From: Alphaproteobacteria bacterium UBA6178
Lineage (GTDB): Bacteria; Pseudomonadota; Alphaproteobacteria; Rickettsiales; UBA3002
DNA length: 29,628 nucleotides
NCBI GenBank assembly: GCA_002422205.1
Contig: DITS01000019.1
Coordinates: 1 to 29,628 of the forward strand
Direction of reading: 5' to 3'
This document shows positions 7,665 through 14,978 of the stretch, one piece after another. The translations under genes and the position numbers were made by a program. Below the pieces are notes generated by a model. That model ran no database searches. It was given only the letters and a program-made list of their open reading frames with translations, and was not told where the DNA came from. Each line of letters starts with the position of its first letter. Position 1 is the stretch's first letter.

Positions 7665-8024
7665 TTAGGCGGCACGGCGACGTTGTTCGATACCGTAATG
7701 GCCGTAAATGCTATCACGGAATTGTGCATCGGCCATATTGGGCCAGTTGTCTTTATCGAATCCTGGTGCGTCTTTCAGGCGGTCTTTGCTAACATCGAGT
7801 ATGAGGCATTTCTCTATCTGATCGACTTTCAGCGCTTGCCATGGCACGGCAAAATATTTGTCGCCAATACCGAAAACACCACCAAAGGACAGGACGGCAT
7901 ATTCAACATCACCGGTCGTTACGTCGACCATCAGGTCTTTGATGCTACCTAAATCTTCGCCTTGTGCATTCCGTACGCTGTCGGAACATAATGAACTGGC
8001 GGAAAGTAATGGTTTGTTTTGCAT
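7665..8024 (-). CDS. PRC-barrel domain protein
   Basis: A 119-residue soluble protein. The PRC-barrel core runs from about residue 8 to 85: LLSASSL, NAQGEDLGSIKDLMVDVTTG, VEYAVLSFGG, KYFAVPWQAL. The C-terminal tail is NWPNMADAQFRDSIYGHYG followed by basic residues. The start is ATG at 8024 because AAAGGAG lies 9 nt upstream; the longer upstream frame lacks a ribosome site. PRC-barrel proteins of this short alphaproteobacterial type are often stress- or stationary-phase-induced, but the function is unknown. It is monocistronic, just downstream of the chemotaxis operon on the same strand, and is followed by an inverted repeat and a terminator. Confidence 0.88.
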   Translation of the reverse strand: MQNKPLLSASSLCSDSVRNAQGEDLGSIKDLMVDVTTGDVEYAVLSFGGVFGIGDKYFAVPWQALKVDQIEKCLILDVSKDRLKDAPGFDKDNWPNMADAQFRDSIYGHYGIEQRRRAA

Positions 8025-8131
8025 GGTCAGAATCTCCTTTGTTGTTAAGCGCTGAGTGAAGCCTAATCGATGTAAAACCACCAGATGGAAGGAAGGCTAG
8101 GTTATAAAATTATGATAAATTTTAGGATGGC

Positions 8132-8440
8132 TTAACTGTCGATCAATTTGAAATACTGACCGAAATGCGAGAGGGTGAGTACCTTATGCGCCTGTGAATG
8201 CGCGCCGATGATGCAGGCGGATTGCTGGTGGGTTTGCATGGCGCGGTAGAGCAGCATGAGCATGCCTAAGGCTGAGGAGTCGATATAGGTGATTGTGGAA
8301 AAATCGAGTTGGATGGCTTTGATTCTCGAGTCCTCTGCGAGCTCAAGCACTTGCTTGAAGCGAATATTATCGGCGAAGGTGAACTCACCGCTTAAGGATA
8401 CGGTACAATGATTGTCGTGGCGGATGATTTGTAAGTTCAC
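8132..8440 (-). CDS. STAS-domain anti-sigma-factor-antagonist-like protein
   Basis: A 102-residue single STAS domain. It has the strand VSLSGEFTFADN, a central AIQLDFSTITYIDSSALGML with the conserved Asp54 followed by Ser55/Ser56 where family members are phosphorylated, and a C-terminal helix ending KLIDS. Such proteins bind serine kinases or phosphatases in partner-switching pathways. It is the last gene of the chemotaxis operon, 15 nt after the soluble receptor-like gene. The SpoIIE-type phosphatase at the other end of the locus could dephosphorylate it (inference). No RsbW-like kinase is in the window. Confidence 0.9.
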   Translation of the reverse strand: MNLQIIRHDNHCTVSLSGEFTFADNIRFKQVLELAEDSRIKAIQLDFSTITYIDSSALGMLMLLYRAMQTHQQSACIIGAHSQAHKVLTLSHFGQYFKLIDS

Positions 8441-8455
8441 GGGTTGCTCCTTGCG

Positions 8456-9583
8456 TTAGAAAAGCTCGATATCATCGCTGGCGGCGTGGGTGACGGTGTG
8501 GTGCTGCGCGATGTCCTTGGATTCGATCCAGCCTTTGTCGACGATGTGATCGAGGAAGGCTTTGCGGAATTCGCTTAAGGTGAACTGGCTGCTAATGAAC
8601 TGGGCGATATCTTTGACGGTTTCGTCGTGCGGTTCCATATCGGCGGGGAGGGTGGAGAGATGGCTGAAAAAGTGGCGCAGGACATTGACAGCGTTTTCGA
8701 CATACTGGCTGTTGCGATCCTGAAATTGCATGCTCATGACGGCTTGTGAAATATTTTTGGATGTTTCTTGCGACACGGCAACATTGGACTGCATGGTCTG
8801 GGAGAGGCGTTCATTTTGCGCTATCAGGCCGTCGAGCAGCCGTTCGAGCTTTTCGCGTGAGAGGATATCGGCGGTCATATCGGCGGTGGCGAGCTCGTGG
8901 ATGACGCTGTAGCTTTCGCGCAGATTGCCGGAGACATCGTTGATACGCGCGTTGAGCTCGTTGGTGATGCGCTGGATGTTGGTGGAGACGGATTTGACTT
9001 CTTGTGCGACGACGGAGAAGCCTTTGCCCGATTCGCCTGCACGGGCGGCTTCGATCAATGCGTTGAGCGATAATTGCGTGGTTTGGCGGCTGATGCGTTC
9101 GATACCTGCGGTGAGGCTTTCTAGCGAGGCGAGGCGATGGATGGATTCGTCGAGATGGTAGGAGAGCAGCATCGATTTTTCGGAAATGAACAGCACGCGC
9201 TCTACCAGTCGCGACAAGGTGTCGGAGAAAATGCTGACGAAATCGGTTAGGGAAATGGTTTCGCCTGCGACTTCAAAATCTTTGCCAGCATTGATGATGG
9301 CTTGCATTTGTTCGCCATGCGATTTGGCACCCAGTGCCAGCTCTTTGAAATGGGTGTTGAGATCATGCGTGTTGGATTCGACGAATTTTGCAGAGTCGGT
9401 GAGCAGATTGCATAACACATCCATTGCCTGTCCGTAGAGCGCGGTTTTGGAAACCCATTTGCTGAGCTCGGCATCGGGTGTTTGGTCGCTGTTGCAGTGC
9501 GGCGGGGGCGGCAGGTCTGATATGGGGGTTACGACTGGTTGTGCGTTGTGGTCGGGTTGTTTTTTGCGCGATAAGAATGACAT
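8456..9583 (-). CDS. Soluble MCP-signalling-domain protein with CheZ-like FQDxxxQ motif
   Basis: A 375-residue cytoplasmic protein with no membrane segment. The N-terminal ~40 residues are polar and Pro-rich, then the protein is mainly coiled-coil helix. A receptor hairpin tip is clear at residues 163-200 (ISRQTTQLSLNALIEAARAGE, then GKGFSVVAQEVKSVS), close to the CheA/CheW contact consensus. At 287-293 FQDRNSQ places Asp289 and Gln293 with the D-x-x-x-Q spacing of the CheZ catalytic site, and the helix there (AVMSMQFQD) resembles CheZ. It ends IELF, like CheD. AAAGGAG precedes the ATG, which lies 2 nt after the cheB stop. No cheZ or cheC is present nearby, so it may be a receptor-array phosphatase; a plain cytoplasmic receptor is the alternative. 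Confidence 0.85.
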   Translation of the reverse strand: MSFLSRKKQPDHNAQPVVTPISDLPPPPHCNSDQTPDAELSKWVSKTALYGQAMDVLCNLLTDSAKFVESNTHDLNTHFKELALGAKSHGEQMQAIINAGKDFEVAGETISLTDFVSIFSDTLSRLVERVLFISEKSMLLSYHLDESIHRLASLESLTAGIERISRQTTQLSLNALIEAARAGESGKGFSVVAQEVKSVSTNIQRITNELNARINDVSGNLRESYSVIHELATADMTADILSREKLERLLDGLIAQNERLSQTMQSNVAVSQETSKNISQAVMSMQFQDRNSQYVENAVNVLRHFFSHLSTLPADMEPHDETVKDIAQFISSQFTLSEFRKAFLDHIVDKGWIESKDIAQHHTVTHAASDDIELF

Positions 9584-9585
9584 GA

Positions 9586-10629
9586 TTAGCTCCTTTCGCA
9601 GGCGTGGATCAGGGCTTGCGGTATGTGGTGCAGCGGCAGTTCCTGTTCGATTGCGCCTAGTGATTTAGCGGCTTTGGGCATGCCATAGACGACGCAGCTT
9701 GCCGCATTCTGGCCGAAGGTGGTGGCGCCGGTCTGGCGTAATTTGAGCATGCCTTGTGCGCCGTCTTTGCCCATGCCGGTAAGTATCACGCCGATGGCTT
9801 TGTCGCCTGCATGTTTGGCAACGGAATGGAACAACACATCGACGGAAGGCTTATGGCCGCCGACTAGCGGGCCGTCTTGTATGTGGGTGATCCAGCCGGT
9901 GCCGTGGGCGTGGATTTCCATGTGCTGCTCGCCGGGGGCGATATAGGCGTGGCCGGGGCTTAGGATTTGTTGATGCTGCGCTTCGAGGCAGGTGAGCGCG
10001 CAGAGTTTGTTAAGCCGCTGCGCGAAGGAGGCGGTGAAACGCGCGGGCATGTGCTGGGTGATGACAATCGGCGGCATGGTGGCGGGTAGCATGGTGAGGA
10101 TATCACGTAGCGCCTCGACACCACCGGTGGATGCGCCGATGGCGATGAGGCGGTGATGAGCGGGGCCGTGATAAGGCAAAGGGGCAGCAGATGCAGGGGC
10201 GGCGGTGCGTTCGCTGCGGGCGGTGAGTTTGAGGCTGGCGGCGTTACGAATTTTGCTGGCAAGTTCGGCTTGCAGGGCGAGTAAGGTGGCTTCGTTTTGC
10301 GCCTGGGGTTTGGTTAAAAAATCAACGGCGCCGATTTCAAGTGCGCGGATGGTGGTGTCGGTACCGCGCATGGTGAGTGACGACACCATGATGACGGGCA
10401 TGGGGCGCAGCGTCATGATTTTTTCCAGAAAGGTGATGCCATCCATTTTGGGCATTTCGACATCAAGGGTGATGACGTCGGGGTTGAGCTGCTTAATTTT
10501 CTCGCGCGCGTCGAAGGGGTCGGTGGCGGTGCCGACGACTTCGATATCGGGTTCGGATTCTAGCATTTGTGTGAACATGCCGCGTATCAACATGGAATCA
10601 TCGACGATCAGGGTTTTGATTTTGTTCAT
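9586..10629 (-). CDS. cheB: Chemotaxis response regulator protein-glutamate methylesterase CheB
   Basis: A 347-residue enzyme that removes methyl groups from, and deamidates, receptor glutamates to allow adaptation. The N-terminal receiver domain has VDDS and phospho-acceptor Asp56 (ITLDVEMPKMDG). The C-terminal hydrolase has the full catalytic triad: Ser167 (GASTGG), His193 (TQHMPARFT) and Asp289 (LTGMGKDGA), almost the same numbering as the E. coli enzyme. The linker (residues 125-158) is Ala/Pro-rich. The start ATG overlaps the cheD stop codon as TGATG, and the next gene follows after 2 nt, so translation is probably coupled. Length is normal and nothing is missing. Confidence 0.97.
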   Translation of the reverse strand: MNKIKTLIVDDSMLIRGMFTQMLESEPDIEVVGTATDPFDAREKIKQLNPDVITLDVEMPKMDGITFLEKIMTLRPMPVIMVSSLTMRGTDTTIRALEIGAVDFLTKPQAQNEATLLALQAELASKIRNAASLKLTARSERTAAPASAAPLPYHGPAHHRLIAIGASTGGVEALRDILTMLPATMPPIVITQHMPARFTASFAQRLNKLCALTCLEAQHQQILSPGHAYIAPGEQHMEIHAHGTGWITHIQDGPLVGGHKPSVDVLFHSVAKHAGDKAIGVILTGMGKDGAQGMLKLRQTGATTFGQNAASCVVYGMPKAAKSLGAIEQELPLHHIPQALIHACERS

Positions 10630-11258
10630 CAGAAAAGCTCGATGCCTCCCTCGATCGATTGGGTTTTGAGCCTTTGCGCGAAGCGCTGTTCTTCGGTGAT
10701 AATCTGCATGTCTTCTTTGCGTTTAAGCTTGAGCAGCATGGCTTTGCCGCTGGCGGGATAATAGCGCAGGCGGCGGGGGTAGGTTTCGCCTAAATCTTGA
10801 CTGCTGATGCGCAGCCCCTCGCGCTGCAAAAATGATTTGACGAAGGCGACATTTTTGCTGCCGATCATGGAAGAATTATTGATGACGTTGGCGCCGCCGA
10901 AGACTTTGACTTCGAGGCGACTTTTGACTCCGCCGAGCGCTATGATGCCGTTGATGAGCTGTTCCATGGCGAAAGCACCATAGCGGGTGGATTCGGTGAT
11001 GGTGCCCTCCGATTGTTTGGCATCGGGCAGTAAAAAGTGATTCATGCCGCCGACTTTGGCCCAGGGGTCGTGCATGCAGGCGGCGACGCAGGAGCCTAAG
11101 ATGGTGACGATCATTTCATCGCACTGATTGGTGACATAATAATCGCCCGAATAGAGCGTGGTAACTTTGGCGGGGGTGTCGCGGTCGGGGGCGCGGCGAT
11201 TATCGCTATGATCGTTGCTTCGGCGTGTGGGGGATGGTTGTGGGCGCTCCAGCGGCAT
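10629..11258 (-). CDS. cheD: Chemoreceptor glutamine deamidase CheD
   Basis: A 209-residue protein that deamidates specific receptor glutamines. Catalytic Cys57 lies in LGSCVAACMHD and His74 in VGGMNHFLLP; TRYGAFAMEQLIN and VFGGANV are further family hallmarks. A polar, low-complexity N-terminal extension of about 30 residues precedes the domain. The C-terminus SIEGGIELF ends in the same four residues as the soluble receptor-like protein two genes downstream, suggesting a shared binding peptide. The start ATG overlaps the cheR stop as TAATG and its stop overlaps cheB. There is no separate promoter. Confidence 0.96.
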   Translation of the reverse strand: MPLERPQPSPTRRSNDHSDNRRAPDRDTPAKVTTLYSGDYYVTNQCDEMIVTILGSCVAACMHDPWAKVGGMNHFLLPDAKQSEGTITESTRYGAFAMEQLINGIIALGGVKSRLEVKVFGGANVINNSSMIGSKNVAFVKSFLQREGLRISSQDLGETYPRRLRYYPASGKAMLLKLKRKEDMQIITEEQRFAQRLKTQSIEGGIELF

Positions 11259-12085
11259 TAGCTGACCTGCTGATAGGTGGTTTTGTCCACCAGTGTGAAA
11301 CGGGTGCTGACATTATGCAGGCTCTCGGAATGACCGATATAAAGATAGCCGTTTGGTTTAAGCATTTGCGCGAAGCGATCAAAGAGCGGGATTTGGGTTT
11401 GCTTGTCGAAATAAATGACGACATTACGGCAAAAAATGGCATCAAACGGGCCTTTGAATGGCCAGCCTTCGAGCAGGTTGAGCTGTTTGAAAGTGACGAG
11501 CGCGCGGGTGGCTTCATTGATGCGGTTTTGGCTGACATATTTCTGGCGTAACGCTTGCGGGATTTTCTCGATCCATTCCGCGCTGTACTCGGCTCGCTTA
11601 GCTTTCTCTAACATGCCGGTGTCGATATCGGTGGCGAGGATTTTGCAATCGCGTTTGGCGATATCGGGGATAGTGTCTTGCATGGTCATGGCGATGGAAT
11701 AGGCCTCGGCACCGGCAGAGCAACCGGCTGACCAGATGCGCAGGCGAGGGGATGATTGCCGATGAAATGGCTCAAAAACATGCGCGCGCAAATGATCGAA
11801 ATGATGGGGTTCGCGGAAAAAGCTGGTGAGGTTGGTGGTGATGGCATTGACCAGATTTCCCAGCTCGGCGTGGCCTTCATCGCTGGCCATGAGGGCGCAA
11901 TAATCGCGTATGGTGGCAAGCCCCAATGCACGGCAGCGGCGGGCAATGCGGGCATAGACCATATCGAATTTATGATCTTTGAGCACGATGCCGGTGCGCA
12001 TATAAGCCAGATTAGAGAGGAACTCAAAATCCTGCGCGTTGAAAGCGAATTCGCGCTCGATCCGGGGTTGGGATGCCTGCGACAT
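11258..12085 (-). CDS. cheR: Chemotaxis protein methyltransferase CheR
   Basis: A 275-residue S-adenosylmethionine-dependent methyltransferase acting on receptor glutamates. The N-terminal helical domain contains TTNLTSFFREPHHF (residues 83-96), a CheR signature. The Rossmann domain has RIWSAGCSAGAEAYSIAM (116-133), ILATDID, and the substrate motif DAIFCRNVVIYFD, and ends with GYLYIGHSESL. One oddity is the SAM-site segment CSAGAEAYS. Most CheR proteins have CSTGEEPYS or CSSGQEPYS, so two usually conserved positions differ while the fold motifs are intact. It follows the receptor gene, whose protein ends in a CheR-tether-like EWEEF, by 3 nt. Confidence 0.95.
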   Translation of the reverse strand: MSQASQPRIEREFAFNAQDFEFLSNLAYMRTGIVLKDHKFDMVYARIARRCRALGLATIRDYCALMASDEGHAELGNLVNAITTNLTSFFREPHHFDHLRAHVFEPFHRQSSPRLRIWSAGCSAGAEAYSIAMTMQDTIPDIAKRDCKILATDIDTGMLEKAKRAEYSAEWIEKIPQALRQKYVSQNRINEATRALVTFKQLNLLEGWPFKGPFDAIFCRNVVIYFDKQTQIPLFDRFAQMLKPNGYLYIGHSESLHNVSTRFTLVDKTTYQQVS

Positions 12086-12088
12086 GGT

Positions 12089-14470
12089 TTAGAACTCTTC
12101 CCATTCACGGTCGTCGGGTTTGATGGCAGTTGCCGTGGCCGCTTTGCGCCCGTTCATGGCTTTGGTGGCGATGGTTTTCGGGGCGGGTTTTCTAGCGGTT
12201 TTGGTGACTACCAGCTTGGGTGGCTGATGCATCTCTTCATGTGATTCCTGCGCTATGCGTGCTTCGGTTTCAGCATCCATTTTAAAGAAGCGCATCATCA
12301 CATCGAGTTGTTGCGCCTGATGCACTAATGATTGGGCAGCGGCGGTGTTTTCTTCAACCAAAGCTGCGTTTTGCTGCGTCATTTCGTCCATTTGTGAGAC
12401 GGCGGCGTTGATCTCGTCGATGCCGGTAGCTTGCTCCTGAGAGGCGTTGGAAATTTCGGCGATGATGTCGGCGACTTCCTTGACAGAGGAGACGATATCT
12501 TTGAGGGTTTCGCCTGCCTGATTGACCAGTTGCGCGCCGGTTTTGACCTGCTGGCTGGATTCGTTGATGAGTGCTTTGATTTCTTTGGAGGCGGAGGCGG
12601 AACGGCCAGCGAGTGAGCGCACTTCGGAGGCGACGACGGCAAAGCCTTTGCCTGCCTCGCCAGCGCGGGCGGCTTCGACGGCGGCATTGAGTGCGAGGAG
12701 GTTGGTTTGGAAGGCGATTTCGTCGATGACGCTGATGATATCGGAAATCTTTTGTGAGGATTTTTCGATATTGCCCATCGCGTCAACGGCTTCGCCCACG
12801 ACTTTACCGCCATTGCTGGCGACGTCGCATGCCTGCGCGGAGAGCTGATTGGCGTTTTTGGCATTCTCGGAATTGGCGCGCACGGTGCCGGTGATTTGTT
12901 CCATCGAGGCGGCGGTTTCTTCGAGAGAGGATGCTTGCTGTTCGGTGCGTTGTGAGAGGTCATTCGATCCGGCGCTGATTTCGCTGGAGGCGGAGCTGAC
13001 GGATTGCGCCGAATCCTTGATGCGGGTGACGATGTCGATTAGTTTGGTGACGGTGGCATTTACGGCTTGTTTGATGTCGGCAAAGGTGCCCTGATACTCG
13101 CCTTGCATTGACATTGCGAGATTGCCGTTTGATATTTCGGTCAGTACATGCACCGCCTCATTCATGCCCGCTTCATTTTCGGTGCGGGTGGTAACCATTT
13201 GCGTGACATCGGTGGCGTATTTGACGACTTTATAGGGTTTGCCATTCAGGTCGGCGATGGGATTGTACGATGCCTGAATCCAGATTTCTTTGCCGCCTTT
13301 GCCGATGCGTTTATACTCGGCTTGCTGGTATTCGCCGCGATTTAAAGTGTCCCAGAATTGTTTATATTCGGTGCTGGCTTTATCGGCGGCGGTGACAAAC
13401 ATGCTGTGATGCTTGCCTTTGACTTCGTCGAGCGTGTAGCCCAATGTGCTCAGGAAATTATCATTAGCGGTGAGGATGGTACCGTCCATGTTGAACGCAA
13501 TCACGGCTTGCGATTTGCTGATTGCTTCAATCTGTCCGGCATAGTCGGCATTTTGCATTTTTTGCGCGGTGATATCGGTGGCGGTTTTGACGACGCGCAC
13601 GGGTTTGCCTTTGAGATCGAGAACCGGATTGTAGGAGGCCTGAATCCAGATTTCTTTGCCGCCTTTACTGTAGCGCTGGAATTCGGCGGTTTGTGCTTCG
13701 CCGCGATTGAGCGCGTCCCAGAATAATTTATATTCCTGGCTGTCGCGATAGGTGGGCGAAACAAACATGCTGTGATGCTTGCCTTGAATTTCTTCGAACC
13801 GGTAGCCCATGGCGAGCAGGAAATTATCGTTGGCTTTGACGATGGTGCCATCCATTTGGAATTCGATAACGGCCTGCGATTTATTGATGGCCTCGGCCAT
13901 GCCGGTGGCGGCACCATCGAGCCATTCCACCACGGTGCCGAGGCGTTGGTTGTTGGCACTATAAATGGGATTGGCGATGAGGTTGAACGAGCGGCCACCT
14001 ACCAGAATTGAGGTTTTATAGGTGCTGGTGAGTTTATCGACCATGCTGCGTTGGTGTGAGGGGTTTTTGTGGAAGATGTCTATATTGGTGCCCAATAGAT
14101 TGGCGACGCTGAAGCGCGGTAACTCTTTTTGGATATCGGATTCCGCTTCTTTGAGCATGGTGATGACGGACTCATTCATGTAGGTAATGTTAAAATCGGT
14201 ATCGGCCATCATGACGTTGCTGCTGACGTTATCGAGTGAGAGTTGAAGGCGGGTGTTTGCGTTGGTAGCAGCGCTGAGTGGCTGCATAATGCTGCGCTCG
14301 TAATACAGCCACGCCGCAAGATGGGCGGTGAGGATGACTGCCATGGCGATGAAGGCGGATTGCGGGAGCATGCCCGTTAATGTGCTGTTGCTAAGCCATA
14401 GTGCGGCACAGCACAAAGCGGCGAGCGAAATGAAGGTTATGCGGCTTTTGGTTTGAGTGGTGCGGGTCAT
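12089..14470 (-). CDS. Methyl-accepting chemotaxis protein with three PAS domains
   Basis: A 793-residue receptor. Two closely spaced membrane helices (about residues 11-27 and 38-57) leave almost no periplasmic loop, so sensing is probably internal. Three PAS domains follow (about 75-185, 195-310, 317-430). The second and third are near-duplicates with shared GKHHSMFV and KEIWIQASYNP, the Aer/BdlA type that often binds flavin or haem. The signalling domain contains IDEIAFQTNLLALNAAVEAA. After a Lys/Ala-rich linker the protein ends REWEEF, resembling the xWxxF tether of E. coli receptors for CheR/CheB. The start is ATG at 14470 with GGAG 7 nt upstream; the open frame continues 5' but is only the antisense-like overlap of cheW. 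Energy or redox taxis is plausible. Confidence 0.95.
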   Translation of the reverse strand: MTRTTQTKSRITFISLAALCCAALWLSNSTLTGMLPQSAFIAMAVILTAHLAAWLYYERSIMQPLSAATNANTRLQLSLDNVSSNVMMADTDFNITYMNESVITMLKEAESDIQKELPRFSVANLLGTNIDIFHKNPSHQRSMVDKLTSTYKTSILVGGRSFNLIANPIYSANNQRLGTVVEWLDGAATGMAEAINKSQAVIEFQMDGTIVKANDNFLLAMGYRFEEIQGKHHSMFVSPTYRDSQEYKLFWDALNRGEAQTAEFQRYSKGGKEIWIQASYNPVLDLKGKPVRVVKTATDITAQKMQNADYAGQIEAISKSQAVIAFNMDGTILTANDNFLSTLGYTLDEVKGKHHSMFVTAADKASTEYKQFWDTLNRGEYQQAEYKRIGKGGKEIWIQASYNPIADLNGKPYKVVKYATDVTQMVTTRTENEAGMNEAVHVLTEISNGNLAMSMQGEYQGTFADIKQAVNATVTKLIDIVTRIKDSAQSVSSASSEISAGSNDLSQRTEQQASSLEETAASMEQITGTVRANSENAKNANQLSAQACDVASNGGKVVGEAVDAMGNIEKSSQKISDIISVIDEIAFQTNLLALNAAVEAARAGEAGKGFAVVASEVRSLAGRSASASKEIKALINESSQQVKTGAQLVNQAGETLKDIVSSVKEVADIIAEISNASQEQATGIDEINAAVSQMDEMTQQNAALVEENTAAAQSLVHQAQQLDVMMRFFKMDAETEARIAQESHEEMHQPPKLVVTKTARKPAPKTIATKAMNGRKAATATAIKPDDREWEEF

Positions 14471-14483
14471 GATTTTTCTCCAG

Positions 14484-14969
14484 TTAGGCGGCGATTTGTT
14501 CCAGATCGGGGGTGAGTAAGCGGCTAATATCGAGCAGTACGACCATGCGGGTTTCGACCGCGATAAGGCCGCTGACGAAGCGTTTATCGAGATTGCTATC
14601 GGTTTCGGGTGCGGGTTTGATGTCGGCGGTGCCGACGGTGAGAATATCGGATACGGTATCGACAAGGATGCCGATGGTGCGGGTTTCGACGGCGAGAATG
14701 GTGACAACATGTTTGGCATCGGGTTCGGTGAGGGTGCCGCTGAAGCGGGCGCGCAAATCGAATATGGGGATGATGATGCCGCGCAGATTGAGGACGCCAC
14801 GTATATAGTCGGGGGTGTTGGGCAGACGGGTGGTGTCGGTCCAGCCTTTGACCTCGCGCACCATCATAATGTCGACGCCATATTCGGCTTCGCCCAATGT
14901 GAAGGTGAGAAATTGCTGCGTGGCACCGGTGGGTTTGGCGATGCTGTCGTGATTGGTTTCGCTGTCCAT
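14484..14969 (-). CDS. cheW: Chemotaxis coupling protein CheW
   Basis: A 161-residue adaptor linking receptors to CheA. After about 18 polar residues the CheW fold begins (FLTFTLGEAEYGVDIMMVRE). It contains the receptor-contact core LPNTPDYIRGVLNLRGIIIPIFDLR, then GILVDTVSDIL and the C-terminal FVSGLIAVETRMVVLLDI. AAGGAG lies 5 nt before the ATG at 14969. It sits between cheA (9-nt gap) and the receptor gene (13-nt gap). Length and motifs are ordinary. Confidence 0.97.
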   Translation of the reverse strand: MDSETNHDSIAKPTGATQQFLTFTLGEAEYGVDIMMVREVKGWTDTTRLPNTPDYIRGVLNLRGIIIPIFDLRARFSGTLTEPDAKHVVTILAVETRTIGILVDTVSDILTVGTADIKPAPETDSNLDKRFVSGLIAVETRMVVLLDISRLLTPDLEQIAA

Positions 14970-14978
14970 GGATGCTCC

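Noticed and set aside
14471..14800. 5' extension of the receptor frame to 14800
   Set aside because: The extra 110 residues are Ser/Pro-rich antisense-frame sequence inside cheW with no ribosome site; ATG at 14470 has GGAG and begins a proper membrane helix.
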